Positions 1-6,633 of a DNA stretch of 17,734 nucleotides are shown piece after piece. The notes below the pieces were generated by a model. That model saw only the letters and a list, made by a program, of their open reading frames with translations, was not told the DNA's origin and ran no database searches. The position numbers were made by a program, and so were the translations under genes. The stretch covers positions 1 through 17,734 of the forward strand of contig JABGPV010000084.1 in the NCBI GenBank assembly GCA_018644785.1. The letters are read 5' to 3'. The stretch comes from Deltaproteobacteria bacterium (GTDB lineage Bacteria > Desulfobacterota > DSM-4660 > Desulfatiglandales > Desulfatiglandaceae). The stretch's first letter is position 1. The number at the start of each line of letters is the position of its first letter.

Positions 1-25
1 GGGAAAGCTAACATTTAAATCATAG

Positions 26-71
26 AGGGGTCAAAATTCGGTTGTCGCAAGGGGTCAATTTTCGGTTGACG
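26..71. repeat. Two tandem copies of an IS21-like terminal repeat
   Basis: Copy 1 is at 26-47 and copy 2 at 50-71, in the same orientation with a period of 24. They match at 19 of 22 positions. On the complementary strand each begins near GTCAACCG or GACAACCG and ends in GACCCCT. IS21-family elements carry several internal repeats at their ends and start with TG; the GGGGTCA...TTGAC pattern resembles those, from memory of the family. No istA or istB is in the window, so this would be an element end whose body lies to the left, or a remnant. The exact boundary is unclear because the expected terminal TGTCAA reads ACGTCAA here. Confidence 0.45.
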
Positions 72-127
72 TTTCGAGGTGGTACGCCAGGATAGACAAG
101 GACGGCGAAAGGTGGACGCCTTCCAAA

Positions 128-1183
128 GTGCGCATGGAAGTGAGCCGATGGAAAACACGAAGGGATGCCAAACTGGGGGAGGCGGAATTAAGGCAACTGG
201 TGGAAAGATTAAGAACCACTCCAATGAGTTTGGACTTGTTGACGCTGTGCAACGAATATCTTGAAGATGCGAAAATCAGCTTTGCCGGTCATGACACGTT
301 TGCAGGGAAGCAAAGGCTTTGCAGTGAAATACTCAAAACCTGGGGAAACATTCCAGTAGAGAATGTCACGGTACATATGGCTCAATCGTATTTGCTAGGG
401 CGGGCAAAAAATATCAGCAACAACTCTTTCAATGTTTACCGAAAAGAGGGCCGAAGGCTGTTTGAATGGGGCAAAGAGCAACAGCTATTATCACGACATG
501 CCATTAATCCCTTTTCCGAGGTGAAAAAGAAAAATCACGAAAAAATTAAAACGGCTCCAGCCCCAATCGATCATGTTTCAAAAGCATACATGGCCGCTAC
601 TCCTGAACAGAAAGAGCTTATCTTAGCATACCTCGTTACCGGCGGGAGAAAATCCGAGATTTTGAAGTGGGAATGGTGCGATATCGATTTCCAGAATAGA
701 ACCTATGCCCTCCACACAAAGAAATCAGGAAGCGGCCAAGTGAAAACAACATACCATGAAATGCCGACACTATTATATGATGTCCTTGAGCGGCGTTTCA
801 AAAAAAGGCATTCTATCCTACCGTATGTGTTTTGGCACAAATTCTGGGACAGAAAGAAAAAAGAATGGCGGGAGGACCGCTATCAAAACTTAAACAGATT
901 TACTGAAAGGATCTGCAAAAAGGCCGGTGTTCCAAAATTCAACCTTCATCAACTTAGGCACCTTGCAACAACAATCCTCAAAGAAAAAGGGGATATGGGT
1001 TTAGCAAAGCTTCAAAGATTCCTCCGCCATGACCACCAGAAAACAACTGAAATCTATGCTGGTCATCTTGAAATGGGCACCAAAGCTCAAACGGATTTTC
1101 TGGCTGATTTTTGGGAAAAAGAGCTTGGGGAAACTGAGGTATCGCCTACCAAAGCGTCTACCATACAGAATAAATTAGGTTAG
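128..1183 (+). CDS. Tyrosine recombinase/phage-type integrase, apparently 5'-truncated
   Basis: Site-specific DNA recombinase of the lambda-integrase family, which would integrate or excise a mobile element. Numbered from the GTG at 128, an N-terminal SAM-like core-binding region spans about residues 35-125 and the catalytic domain about 150-315. The catalytic set is visible: Arg174 in TGGRKSEIL, a beta-hairpin Lys at 198/199, His274 and Arg277 in LHQLRH, His301 and the Tyr310 nucleophile in KTTEIYAGH. The start is uncertain. Neither GTG 128 nor ATG 134 has a well-placed ribosome site, and the frame stays open upstream to a stop at 23-25. Its upstream translation (WYARIDKDGERWTPSK) looks like the usual N-terminal arm-binding segment of such integrases. 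The real 5' end therefore seems to have been removed at the repeat at 26-71. It converges on tRNA-Pro with a 26-base gap. The catalytic part looks intact, but expression is doubtful. Confidence 0.85.
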   Translation: MRMEVSRWKTRRDAKLGEAELRQLVERLRTTPMSLDLLTLCNEYLEDAKISFAGHDTFAGKQRLCSEILKTWGNIPVENVTVHMAQSYLLGRAKNISNNSFNVYRKEGRRLFEWGKEQQLLSRHAINPFSEVKKKNHEKIKTAPAPIDHVSKAYMAATPEQKELILAYLVTGGRKSEILKWEWCDIDFQNRTYALHTKKSGSGQVKTTYHEMPTLLYDVLERRFKKRHSILPYVFWHKFWDRKKKEWREDRYQNLNRFTERICKKAGVPKFNLHQLRHLATTILKEKGDMGLAKLQRFLRHDHQKTTEIYAGHLEMGTKAQTDFLADFWEKELGETEVSPTKASTIQNKLG

Positions 1184-1209
1184 CATCAGAGGTAAACTAT
1201 TGAAATTAC

Positions 1210-1286
<77 letters not shown>

Positions 1287-1310
1287 TAAAGATTTTAGAT
1301 TGGACAGGAA

Positions 1311-1339
1311 AGTCTAGTCACTTGAAATCGTAAAATCAA
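1311..1339 (-). promoter_or_regulatory. Candidate sigma70-type promoter for tRNA-Pro
   Basis: On the minus strand TTGATT (1339-1334) and TAGACT (1316-1311) are separated by 17 bases, each matching four of six consensus positions. The -10 lies about 24 bases before the mature 5' end of the tRNA, a usual distance. Confidence 0.45.
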
Positions 1340-1362
1340 GCAAATATTTCTCTCTTAATTTC

Positions 1363-1391
1363 TTGACCCGCGCAAAAGCATTTCTTATAAT
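1363..1391 (+). promoter_or_regulatory. Near-consensus sigma70 promoter for the small membrane protein gene
   Basis: TTGACC (1363-1368) and a perfect TATAAT (1386-1391) are separated by exactly 17 bases. This is the best promoter match in the window. Transcription would begin near 1398, giving a leader of about 100 bases before the ATG at 1500. Confidence 0.8.
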
Positions 1392-1413
1392 GCTTGATCA
1401 ATCGGTTAGGGGG

Positions 1414-1478
1414 CCCTCACAGTGAGGGGAAATAATCGCACAAAATGTGCACTTGCTATCCCCGAATTTCATGGAAAT
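1414..1478 (+). promoter_or_regulatory. Hairpin-rich 5' leader (three consecutive perfect inverted repeats)
   Basis: Three short perfect inverted repeats follow one another in the predicted leader. CCCTCAC/GTGAGGG lies at 1414-1428 with a 1-base loop; it could also act as a dyad operator. GCACA/TGTGC lies at 1438-1450 with a 3-base loop. ATTTC/GAAAT lies at 1466-1478 with a 3-base loop. All precede the ribosome site at 1488. I do not recognise a known riboswitch. A role in expression control is inference only. Confidence 0.4.
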
Positions 1479-1487
1479 ATGGTTAAC

Positions 1488-1493
1488 AGGAGG
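1488..1493 (+). promoter_or_regulatory. Consensus ribosome binding site fixing the start at 1500
   Basis: AGGAGG six bases before ATG 1500. It argues against the longer reading of the frame from the GTG at 1422, which has no such site and lies inside the first leader hairpin. Confidence 0.8.
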
Positions 1494-1499
1494 CCTCAA

Positions 1500-1688
1500 A
1501 TGAACCTTTGGAGGAAAATCGGTATCGGGATCGTATCAATAATCCCCGCTTTTGTACTGGGTGGGCTTATTTGGAACATGTCCCATTCATGGTTGTCGGT
1601 GTTTGCCACAATCGTCATTGTGGGCCTTTTCAGTGGTTCAGCCATTGCTGGAAAATTTTCCTCACCGGAACAAAGCGCCCACCATTAA
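1500..1688 (+). CDS. Small two-helix membrane protein, unknown function
   Basis: A 62-residue protein starting at ATG 1500 after a perfect AGGAGG. Two hydrophobic segments are visible, about residues 7-25 (around IVSIIPAFVLGGLIW) and 31-50 (WLSVFATIVIVGLFSGSAIA). Basic residues Arg5 and Lys6 precede the first and a short polar tail ends in two histidines. It is therefore predicted to be an inner-membrane hairpin protein. It stands alone as a monocistronic unit with its own strong promoter, a structured leader and a downstream terminator, which supports it being a real gene. I do not recognise the family and give no function. Confidence 0.65.
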   Translation: MNLWRKIGIGIVSIIPAFVLGGLIWNMSHSWLSVFATIVIVGLFSGSAIAGKFSSPEQSAHH

Positions 1689-1712
1689 GTTGCTTTAAAA
1701 ATAAAAAAGAAC

Positions 1713-1750
1713 AAGGGGGAACCGGCTTAAACCGCTGATTCCCCCTTTTG
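1713..1750. terminator. Bidirectional rho-independent terminator
   Basis: AAGGGGGAA (1713-1721) pairs with TTCCCCCTT (1739-1747), followed by TTGTTT on the plus strand. A-rich sequence precedes the stem, which gives a U-run on the minus strand. It lies between the small membrane protein gene and the end of folD and could serve both convergent units. Confidence 0.75.
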
Positions 1751-1755
1751 TTTCT

Positions 1756-2664
1756 CTATGCGATTCCTAGCTGGAATTTTAAGGATTTCAAAGTGTTGAC
1801 CATGAGCATGGTGATGGTCATGGGACCTACGCCGCCCGGCACGGGGGTAATGGAACCGGCGATCTCCTTGGCCGCATCAAAATCCACGTCTCCTCGCAGG
1901 ATAGCTATTTTCTTGCCTGTCTTCTCGCTGATTTTCTCACCCACACGATTGACGCCGACATCAATAACACATGCTCCCGGCTTGATCCATTCAGGCTTGA
2001 CAAGACCCGGCACGCCCGCCGCAACAATGAGGATGTCCGCCCGTTTGCAATGGACGTCCATATCCTTTGTACGGGTATGGACCACGGTGACAGTGGAGTT
2101 GGCCCCATCGCCCTTTTGCAGCATCATATTGGCAATGGGTTTGCCAACGATATTAGAGCGGCCCACCACGACCGTTTCAGCGCCGCTGGTTTCCACACCT
2201 GCACGAATGATCATTTCCTGGATACCGGCCGGGGTGCAGGGCGGAAATTTTACTTCATCACCACCGATCATCAACCTGCCGACGTTGATGGGATGGAATC
2301 CATCCACGTCCTTGTCCGGATCGATGGCGTTCAGGATTTTTTTGTCGTCAATGTGTTTCGGCAGCGGTAGCTGAACCAGGATGCCATTAATTGAATCGTC
2401 GTTATTGTATTTGTCGATCAACGCAAGGAGATCTTCCTCACTGATGTCCACAGGCTGACTGTCCTGAATTTCTTTGAAGCCTAACCGGGTCGCGGTTTTG
2501 ATTTTAAGGGTAACATAAGACATGGAGGCCGGATTTTCGCCTATCAGGATGGTGACCAGGCCGGGAACCTTGCCATGTTCCGCTTTGATTTTTTTGACTT
2601 CCTCTTCAATTTCCCCTAGGATTTCTTCACGGATTTCAGTCCCTTTGATCAGTTTTGCCGTCAT
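1756..2664 (-). CDS. folD: Bifunctional methylenetetrahydrofolate dehydrogenase / methenyltetrahydrofolate cyclohydrolase FolD
   Basis: Cytoplasmic enzyme that interconverts 5,10-methylene-, 5,10-methenyl- and 10-formyl-tetrahydrofolate with NAD(P). In anaerobes with a Wood-Ljungdahl route it also serves the methyl branch of that pathway. The 302 residues are normal for the family. The catalytic-domain motif SYVTLKIK (Tyr50, Lys54) is present, as are Gln98 in VQLPLP and Asp121 in DKDVDGFHP. PPCTPAG (about 141-147), the nucleotide-binding VVGRSNIVGKP (166-176) and the C-terminal PVPGGVGPMT (274-283) are also present. The start is ATG 2664, preceded by AAGGAG about seven bases upstream. It is a single-gene unit, divergent from cutA across a 164-base AT-rich gap in which no convincing promoter stands out, and ends at the shared terminator. 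Confidence 0.97.
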   Translation of the reverse strand: MTAKLIKGTEIREEILGEIEEEVKKIKAEHGKVPGLVTILIGENPASMSYVTLKIKTATRLGFKEIQDSQPVDISEEDLLALIDKYNNDDSINGILVQLPLPKHIDDKKILNAIDPDKDVDGFHPINVGRLMIGGDEVKFPPCTPAGIQEMIIRAGVETSGAETVVVGRSNIVGKPIANMMLQKGDGANSTVTVVHTRTKDMDVHCKRADILIVAAGVPGLVKPEWIKPGACVIDVGVNRVGEKISEKTGKKIAILRGDVDFDAAKEIAGSITPVPGGVGPMTITMLMVNTLKSLKFQLGIA

Positions 2665-2815
2665 TTCAAATCTCCTTTTCAGAAAAAATTAGGTTTTACA
2701 ACTATTCGAGAATTTTAATAAAATATATTAATATGACTAAGGTTAACGCGGCATTTCCATAGCACACTCTTCATTGAATATCAAACATATTTTTGTTTCA
2801 ACAGCAAACCAAAAA

Positions 2816-2824
2816 GGGGGAGGA
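2816..2824 (+). promoter_or_regulatory. Ribosome binding site selecting the TTG start of cutA
   Basis: GGGGGAGGA lies about five bases before TTG 2829. The frame also opens further upstream at a TTG at 2793, but no ribosome site precedes that one. The shorter protein has the usual CutA length. Confidence 0.75.
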
Positions 2825-2828
2825 AACA

Positions 2829-3146
2829 TTGAAAGCAAATCTGGTTTATATCACGGCATCCAGCGAGAAAGAAGCATTGGACATCGGCAAAACACTGGTT
2901 TCGGAAAGATTGGCTGCTTCGGTCAATATTATCAACCCTGTTCGATCACTGTACTGGTGGGAAGGGAAAATACAGGATGAGCAGGAAGTGGTCATTGTGG
3001 CCAAAACAGGTTCTGGGCTAGTTGAAAAACTGACTGAGAGGGTGATATCCATGCACAGCTATATTTGCCCCTGTGTTGTCAGTATTCCCATTGAAAAAGG
3101 CAATCCCGCCTTTTTGGATTGGATTGAAGAGGTTACCCGACAATAA
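2829..3146 (+). CDS. cutA: CutA1 family divalent-cation tolerance protein
   Basis: Small trimeric protein of the CutA1 family, associated with copper and divalent-cation tolerance in E. coli; its exact biochemical role is unsettled. From the TTG start it has 105 residues, typical of the family. Hallmarks are the N-terminal VYITASSEKEA strand-helix, ERLAASVNI (about 26-34), LYWWEGKIQ (41-49), EVVIVAKT (53-60) and HSY...P.VVSIPI followed by FLDWI near the C-terminus. One oddity is HSYICPC at 76-82, where the usual family sequence has an acidic residue after the aromatic (H-P/S-Y-E-x-P). Here Ile and two Cys replace it. It converges on the DedA gene with a 19-base gap. Confidence 0.92.
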   Translation: MKANLVYITASSEKEALDIGKTLVSERLAASVNIINPVRSLYWWEGKIQDEQEVVIVAKTGSGLVEKLTERVISMHSYICPCVVSIPIEKGNPAFLDWIEEVTRQ

Positions 3147-3165
3147 GATGTTTCGGCTCGACCCC

Positions 3166-3795
3166 CTATTTCATGGCCTTTCGTTTTTTTCTGAACATCC
3201 GCAACAGGAAGAATAAAGCCACAAGAACCGCCAGGAGTAGAAATGATAGGTTGTATTGAAACAGGATGTACCCCATTTTTTCCTTAACGGTTTCCCAGTT
3301 GTTCCCCAGTGAATAGCCGATGGCGATCCAGATAAGATTCCACACGCTGGCGCTGATCAGAGCCAAGAGCGCAACCCTGAAAACACCCAGATTTGAAATG
3401 CCGCCCGCCAGGGAAATGATGGAACGGATGCCCGGGAAAAATCGGTTGAGCAGGATAAGAAAATAACCATATTTCTGGAACCACTCTTCAGCCAAAATGA
3501 TATTCCGGGCGCTGAAAAACCTGTAGTCCCTTTCAATGAAGAATTTTCGTCCCAAAAATTTTCCGACCCAGAACAGGGACATGAACCCCGCTAGGCTACC
3601 CAGGGTAGTGGAGAGATAAACGCCCATGAAGTCGAGTCTGCGGGCGCCCACCAGAAACGCGCCAAAAGCCGTGATGGTATCTCCTGGGATGGGTGGAAAA
3701 ATATTTTCAACGAAAGCACTCAATCCCAGCAAAAGATAGAGCACCGAGTTTGGAAGTGCTTCAAAAAGGTTGAAAAGGCGGTCCAAATAGGACAA
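3166..3795 (-). CDS. DedA-family inner-membrane protein (SNARE-associated/VTT-type)
   Basis: Polytopic inner-membrane protein of the DedA superfamily, whose members are linked to lipid carrier or phospholipid translocation and envelope homeostasis. Of its 209 residues, the conserved acidic-proline re-entrant motif FVENIFPPIPGD is at about 28-39 (Glu30, Asp39). The second signature NRFFPGIRSIISLAGG is at about 117-132, with Arg118 and Arg124 in the places of the functionally important arginines of E. coli homologues. Hydrophobic segments flank both motifs and the C-terminus is basic (FRKKRKAMK). The start is TTG, supported by AAAGGA seven bases upstream. It is transcribed away from the TPR gene and converges with cutA. 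Confidence 0.92.
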   Translation of the reverse strand: MSYLDRLFNLFEALPNSVLYLLLGLSAFVENIFPPIPGDTITAFGAFLVGARRLDFMGVYLSTTLGSLAGFMSLFWVGKFLGRKFFIERDYRFFSARNIILAEEWFQKYGYFLILLNRFFPGIRSIISLAGGISNLGVFRVALLALISASVWNLIWIAIGYSLGNNWETVKEKMGYILFQYNLSFLLLAVLVALFFLLRMFRKKRKAMK

Positions 3796-3802
3796 GGGGG
3801 GG

Positions 3803-3808
3803 TCCTTT
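3803..3808 (-). promoter_or_regulatory. Ribosome binding site for the TTG start of the DedA gene
   Basis: On the minus strand AAAGGA (3808-3803) is followed by seven bases, all C, and then TTG at 3795. It supports this non-ATG start, since no ATG lies nearby in the right place. Confidence 0.65.
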
Positions 3809-3959
3809 CAGAAAAGTTCGCGTAAAAACCGTGGGTACCGGCTATTTTCAACGAATTCTATGTTTCCCGGGCACGAAATGTCAACGGACTTAATGATTCT
3901 TCGCGTCTTTGCGCTTTTGGGTGAGGTCTTTTCGTTTTTCGTTTTTTTTAAAATGATAG

Positions 3960-3988
3960 TTGACTGATATTCTTTCATTTGTTATTGC
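3960..3988 (+). promoter_or_regulatory. Weak candidate promoter for the TPR protein gene
   Basis: TTGACT (3960-3965) is followed after 17 bases by TATTGC (3983-3988), which matches the -35 well and the -10 poorly. It is 31 bases before the start codon, and the AT-rich divergent gap makes a promoter here plausible. Confidence 0.3.
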
Positions 3989-4019
3989 TCTCTCCACAAA
4001 AAGGGAGGATTTTTTATTT

Positions 4020-4703
4020 ATGGCAAAGAAAAAGTTGAGCCGTAAGGAGCTTTTGAAAAACACCGATGAGTTCCTGACGCTTTCCGGAAAAGTGGTACTT
4101 TATTTTAATCAGCACATGCACCAGTTGAGATTGATCGGGATCGGCTTGGCGGCTATTGCGGTGCTCTATCTCTCAGTCTGGGGCTACATGAAACATACCA
4201 ACAAAAAGGGTCAGGCAGCGTATAATGTGGCCTACGATGCCCTGGTCCAGAGTCTTCAGTCTGAAGAGACGGATGAAGAAGGCATGAAAAAATCGGAGGG
4301 ACTTTTTGAAGCGGTAATCAACGATTATGGCATGAGCCGGGCGGCGGATTTGGCCCTGGCCCAGGTGGGGCATGCAAAATTTACAAACAAACAATATGAT
4401 GAGGCCATAGATTATTACCAGGAGTTTTCGAATAAAGCGTCGGGGAATGAGGCCTATAAAACCCTGACCCTTCTGGGTTTGGCCGCGTGTTACGAAGCCA
4501 AGGGGGATATGAAGGAGGCGGTTTCGATTCTGGATGGCATTATAAAAGCCTCGGACAACCCTTTTCGGGAAAACGCCATGTTGGATTTAGAGCGGGTTTA
4601 CAGGCTTGACAACCAACCCGAAAAGGCGGATGAAATTCTAAAAACTTTTGCCAAGGAATATGCCAATTCGCCTTTTTATCCAATGGTCAAAGCCCGAATA
4701 TAA
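4020..4703 (+). CDS. Membrane-anchored tetratricopeptide-repeat protein (YfgM-like layout)
   Basis: A 227-residue protein starting at ATG 4020 after GGGAGG, a slightly long 11-base spacing. The frame is open further upstream to 3960 but no ribosome site supports a longer form. A basic, lysine-rich N-terminus is followed by one membrane helix at about residues 37-56 (LRLIGIGLAAIAVLYLSVWG). A helical domain with TPR-like repeats fills the rest, for example FTNKQYDEAIDYYQEFS, LGLAACYEAKGDMKEAVSIL and the last one ending NQPEKADEILKTF. This layout of short cytoplasmic tail, one helix and exported TPR domain is like YfgM, which accompanies the Sec translocon in E. coli. The resemblance is in architecture, and the specific role is not shown. 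It is a single-gene unit with the palindromic element just downstream. Confidence 0.8.
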   Translation: MAKKKLSRKELLKNTDEFLTLSGKVVLYFNQHMHQLRLIGIGLAAIAVLYLSVWGYMKHTNKKGQAAYNVAYDALVQSLQSEETDEEGMKKSEGLFEAVINDYGMSRAADLALAQVGHAKFTNKQYDEAIDYYQEFSNKASGNEAYKTLTLLGLAACYEAKGDMKEAVSILDGIIKASDNPFRENAMLDLERVYRLDNQPEKADEILKTFAKEYANSPFYPMVKARI

Positions 4704-4729
4704 GGGCTGATTTTACCCTCCAGACGCAC

Positions 4730-4873
4730 CGAGACCTTTGCAAAACGCCCCCTTTTGCCCAATCTCTGCGTCAGGCGAAAATTTCAATCCTCGAAATATT
4801 GAATATATTCCTGTGGTTGAAATTTTCGCCTTCCTTGATCTAGAACAAAATTGAGCATTTTTCAAAGGTCTCG
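4730..4873. mobile_element. 144-base nested palindrome, probable MITE-like repeat
   Basis: Outer perfect 11-base inverted repeats CGAGACCTTTG (4730-4740) and CAAAGGTCTCG (4863-4873) enclose inner perfect 15-base repeats at 4773-4787 and 4817-4831 (AGGCGAAAATTTCAA and its complement). Both pairs share the same centre near 4802, and the arms between them match imperfectly, so almost the whole element is one long hairpin of about 60 bases per arm. The centre is AT-rich. It contains no credible gene. Terminal inverted repeats, small size, lack of coding and an intergenic position fit a miniature inverted-repeat element. No flanking target duplication is obvious. Confidence 0.65.
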
Positions 4874-4956
4874 CACCATTTTTTCTGATTCTATTTCCTT
4901 CGTGTCCATCCATTAACGAATTTGGGGCCTCGGCAGAAAATTGCTGGCCTTTTTTC

Positions 4957-4986
4957 TTGACAGTCTCCGTCTTCTTTCTTTATAGT
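4957..4986 (+). promoter_or_regulatory. Promoter of the ligase-iorA-iorB operon
   Basis: Perfect TTGACA (4957-4962) followed after 18 bases by TATAGT (4981-4986, five of six). It lies 42 bases before the start codon of the ligase. A small inverted repeat AGCTA/TAGCT sits between the promoter and the gene at 4995-5009 and could be a protein site or leader hairpin. The 325-base gap from 4704 to 5028 otherwise holds only the palindromic element. Confidence 0.7.
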
Positions 4987-5028
4987 TACGATGTAGCTAA
5001 AATATAGCTTTTGGGGAGAACTGATATC

Positions 5029-6600
5029 ATGGTTATCACAGAAATTTTGGCAAGAAACGCCGGCATGTACGGAGATGAGATTGCCCTTGTTGAGCGAGAT
5101 CCCGGAAAAGGAAGTCGGACGACCTTGACATGGAAAGAATTTGATGGGATGGCCAACCGGGTCGCCAACGGTTTGATTGCCAAGGGTGTGAAACGAGGCG
5201 ATAAAGTCATCCACCTGATGATGAATTGCCTCGAATGGCTCCCCGCCTATTTCGGCATTCTGCGAACCGGCGCCTGGGCGGTTCCGCTGAATTTTCGGTT
5301 TACCGCTAAAGACATCGGGTATTGCGCGGATATTGTGGAAGCCAAAACCATGGTTTTCGGCGAGGAGTTTGTCGGGCGAATCGATGACATCAAGGAAAAT
5401 TTGAAGACCATCAATGATTTCATATTTGTGGGACCCGATGACCTGAAGCCTTCCTATGCGGAATCCTTTGTTGATTTCCTTGAAACGAGTTCGCCTGATG
5501 ATCTCGGCATAGAGATCAATCTCATGGATGAAGCCGCGCTCTATTTTACTTCCGGCACCACGGGAACCCCCAAGCCGATTCTTCTGACCCATCGGAATCT
5601 GGAAACGGCCTGTATCACTGAAAACCGCCATCATAACCAAACCCATGAAGACACCTTTCTCTGTATTCCGCCCCTGTATCATACCGGCGCCAAAATGCAT
5701 TGGTTCGGGAGTTTTATTGTAGGGGGTAAAGGCGTTATTTTAAAGGGAATCAAACCGGAGTGGATATTGGAGGCCGTCACCGAAGAACATGCCACCATTG
5801 TCTGGTTGCTGGTACCCTGGGCCCAGGATATCCTCATTGCCATTGAGAACGGGGACGTCAACTTGGCTGATTATAAATTGGATCAATGGCGGTTGATGCA
5901 CATTGGCGCTCAGCCGGTTCCGCCAAGTCTGATTAGAAACTGGAAAAAGGTTTTTCCATCCCACGATTATGATACCAACTACGGTTTGAGTGAGACCACG
6001 GGCCCGGGTTGCGTCCATTTGGGAATGGAAAACCTTCACAAGGTGGGGGCTATCGGGGTTCCCGGATTTGATTGGGAGTGTAGAATCGTTGATTTTAACC
6101 TGAAGGAAGTGCCAAAGGGAGACCCGGGTGAACTTATGGTCAAAGGGCCCGGCGTCATGAAAGAATACTATAAAAATCCCGAAGCCACAAAGAGCACCCT
6201 GGTGGATGGATGGTTACTCACCGGCGATATGGCCCGTTTCGATGAAGACGGGTTCATCTGGCTTGTGGATCGCAAGAAGGATGTCATTATTACCGGCGGC
6301 GAAAACATTTTTCCAGTGGAAATTGAAGCGCACCTCATGGAAAATCAAAACCTGCAGGACGCAGCGGTCATCGGCATTCCCGACGAACGTCTGGGTGAAA
6401 TTGCGGCGGCGGTGCTCAAAGTCAAACCGGGCGCCTATTTGAGCGAGGAAGATGCCTTCCGTTTTTGTGAAGGACTGCCGCGGTACAAGAGACCCCGCAA
6501 GATCTTTTTTGATGAAGTCCCCAGAAACCCCACGGGAAAGATCGAAAAACCCAAACTCAGGAAAAAGTATGCAGGTATGGTTGAAAGCTTCAAGCTATAG
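5029..6600 (+). CDS. AMP-forming acyl/aryl-CoA ligase (acyl-adenylate-forming superfamily)
   Basis: Activates a carboxylic acid with ATP to an acyl-adenylate and transfers it to CoA. The 523 residues start at ATG 5029 with GGGGAG ten bases upstream. The superfamily core motifs are all present: P-loop YFTSGTTGTPKP (about 172-183), NYGLSETT (317-324), GWLLTGDMARFDEDG with the Asp of TGD at 400, LVDRKKDVI, and the C-terminal PTGKIEK with the catalytic Lys near 504. It is first in an operon, 33 bases before iorA. That linkage suggests an aryl-acetate or branched/aromatic acid substrate tied to 2-oxoacid oxidation, rather than general long-chain fatty acids. Run forward it would recover free acid as CoA ester. 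Automatic annotation would probably say long-chain-fatty-acid-CoA ligase. The substrate cannot be fixed from the sequence. Confidence 0.93.
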   Translation: MVITEILARNAGMYGDEIALVERDPGKGSRTTLTWKEFDGMANRVANGLIAKGVKRGDKVIHLMMNCLEWLPAYFGILRTGAWAVPLNFRFTAKDIGYCADIVEAKTMVFGEEFVGRIDDIKENLKTINDFIFVGPDDLKPSYAESFVDFLETSSPDDLGIEINLMDEAALYFTSGTTGTPKPILLTHRNLETACITENRHHNQTHEDTFLCIPPLYHTGAKMHWFGSFIVGGKGVILKGIKPEWILEAVTEEHATIVWLLVPWAQDILIAIENGDVNLADYKLDQWRLMHIGAQPVPPSLIRNWKKVFPSHDYDTNYGLSETTGPGCVHLGMENLHKVGAIGVPGFDWECRIVDFNLKEVPKGDPGELMVKGPGVMKEYYKNPEATKSTLVDGWLLTGDMARFDEDGFIWLVDRKKDVIITGGENIFPVEIEAHLMENQNLQDAAVIGIPDERLGEIAAAVLKVKPGAYLSEEDAFRFCEGLPRYKRPRKIFFDEVPRNPTGKIEKPKLRKKYAGMVESFKL

Positions 6601-6633
6601 TCGGACACTAATCAGAAACGATCGGAGGAAAAA

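Noticed and set aside
1398..1499. Leader of the small membrane protein considered as a known riboswitch (for example cyclic-di-GMP or glycine type)
   Set aside because: None of the conserved core sequences of the classes I know is present; only generic hairpins are seen.
1748..2374. Open frame of 208 codons on the plus strand
   Set aside because: It lies wholly antisense to folD, has no ribosome site, and its translation is low-complexity Pro/Ser/Thr-rich with no family motif.
4891..5700. Open frame of 269 codons on the minus strand
   Set aside because: It is antisense to the acyl-CoA ligase, whose motifs are unmistakable, and it runs across the operon promoter.
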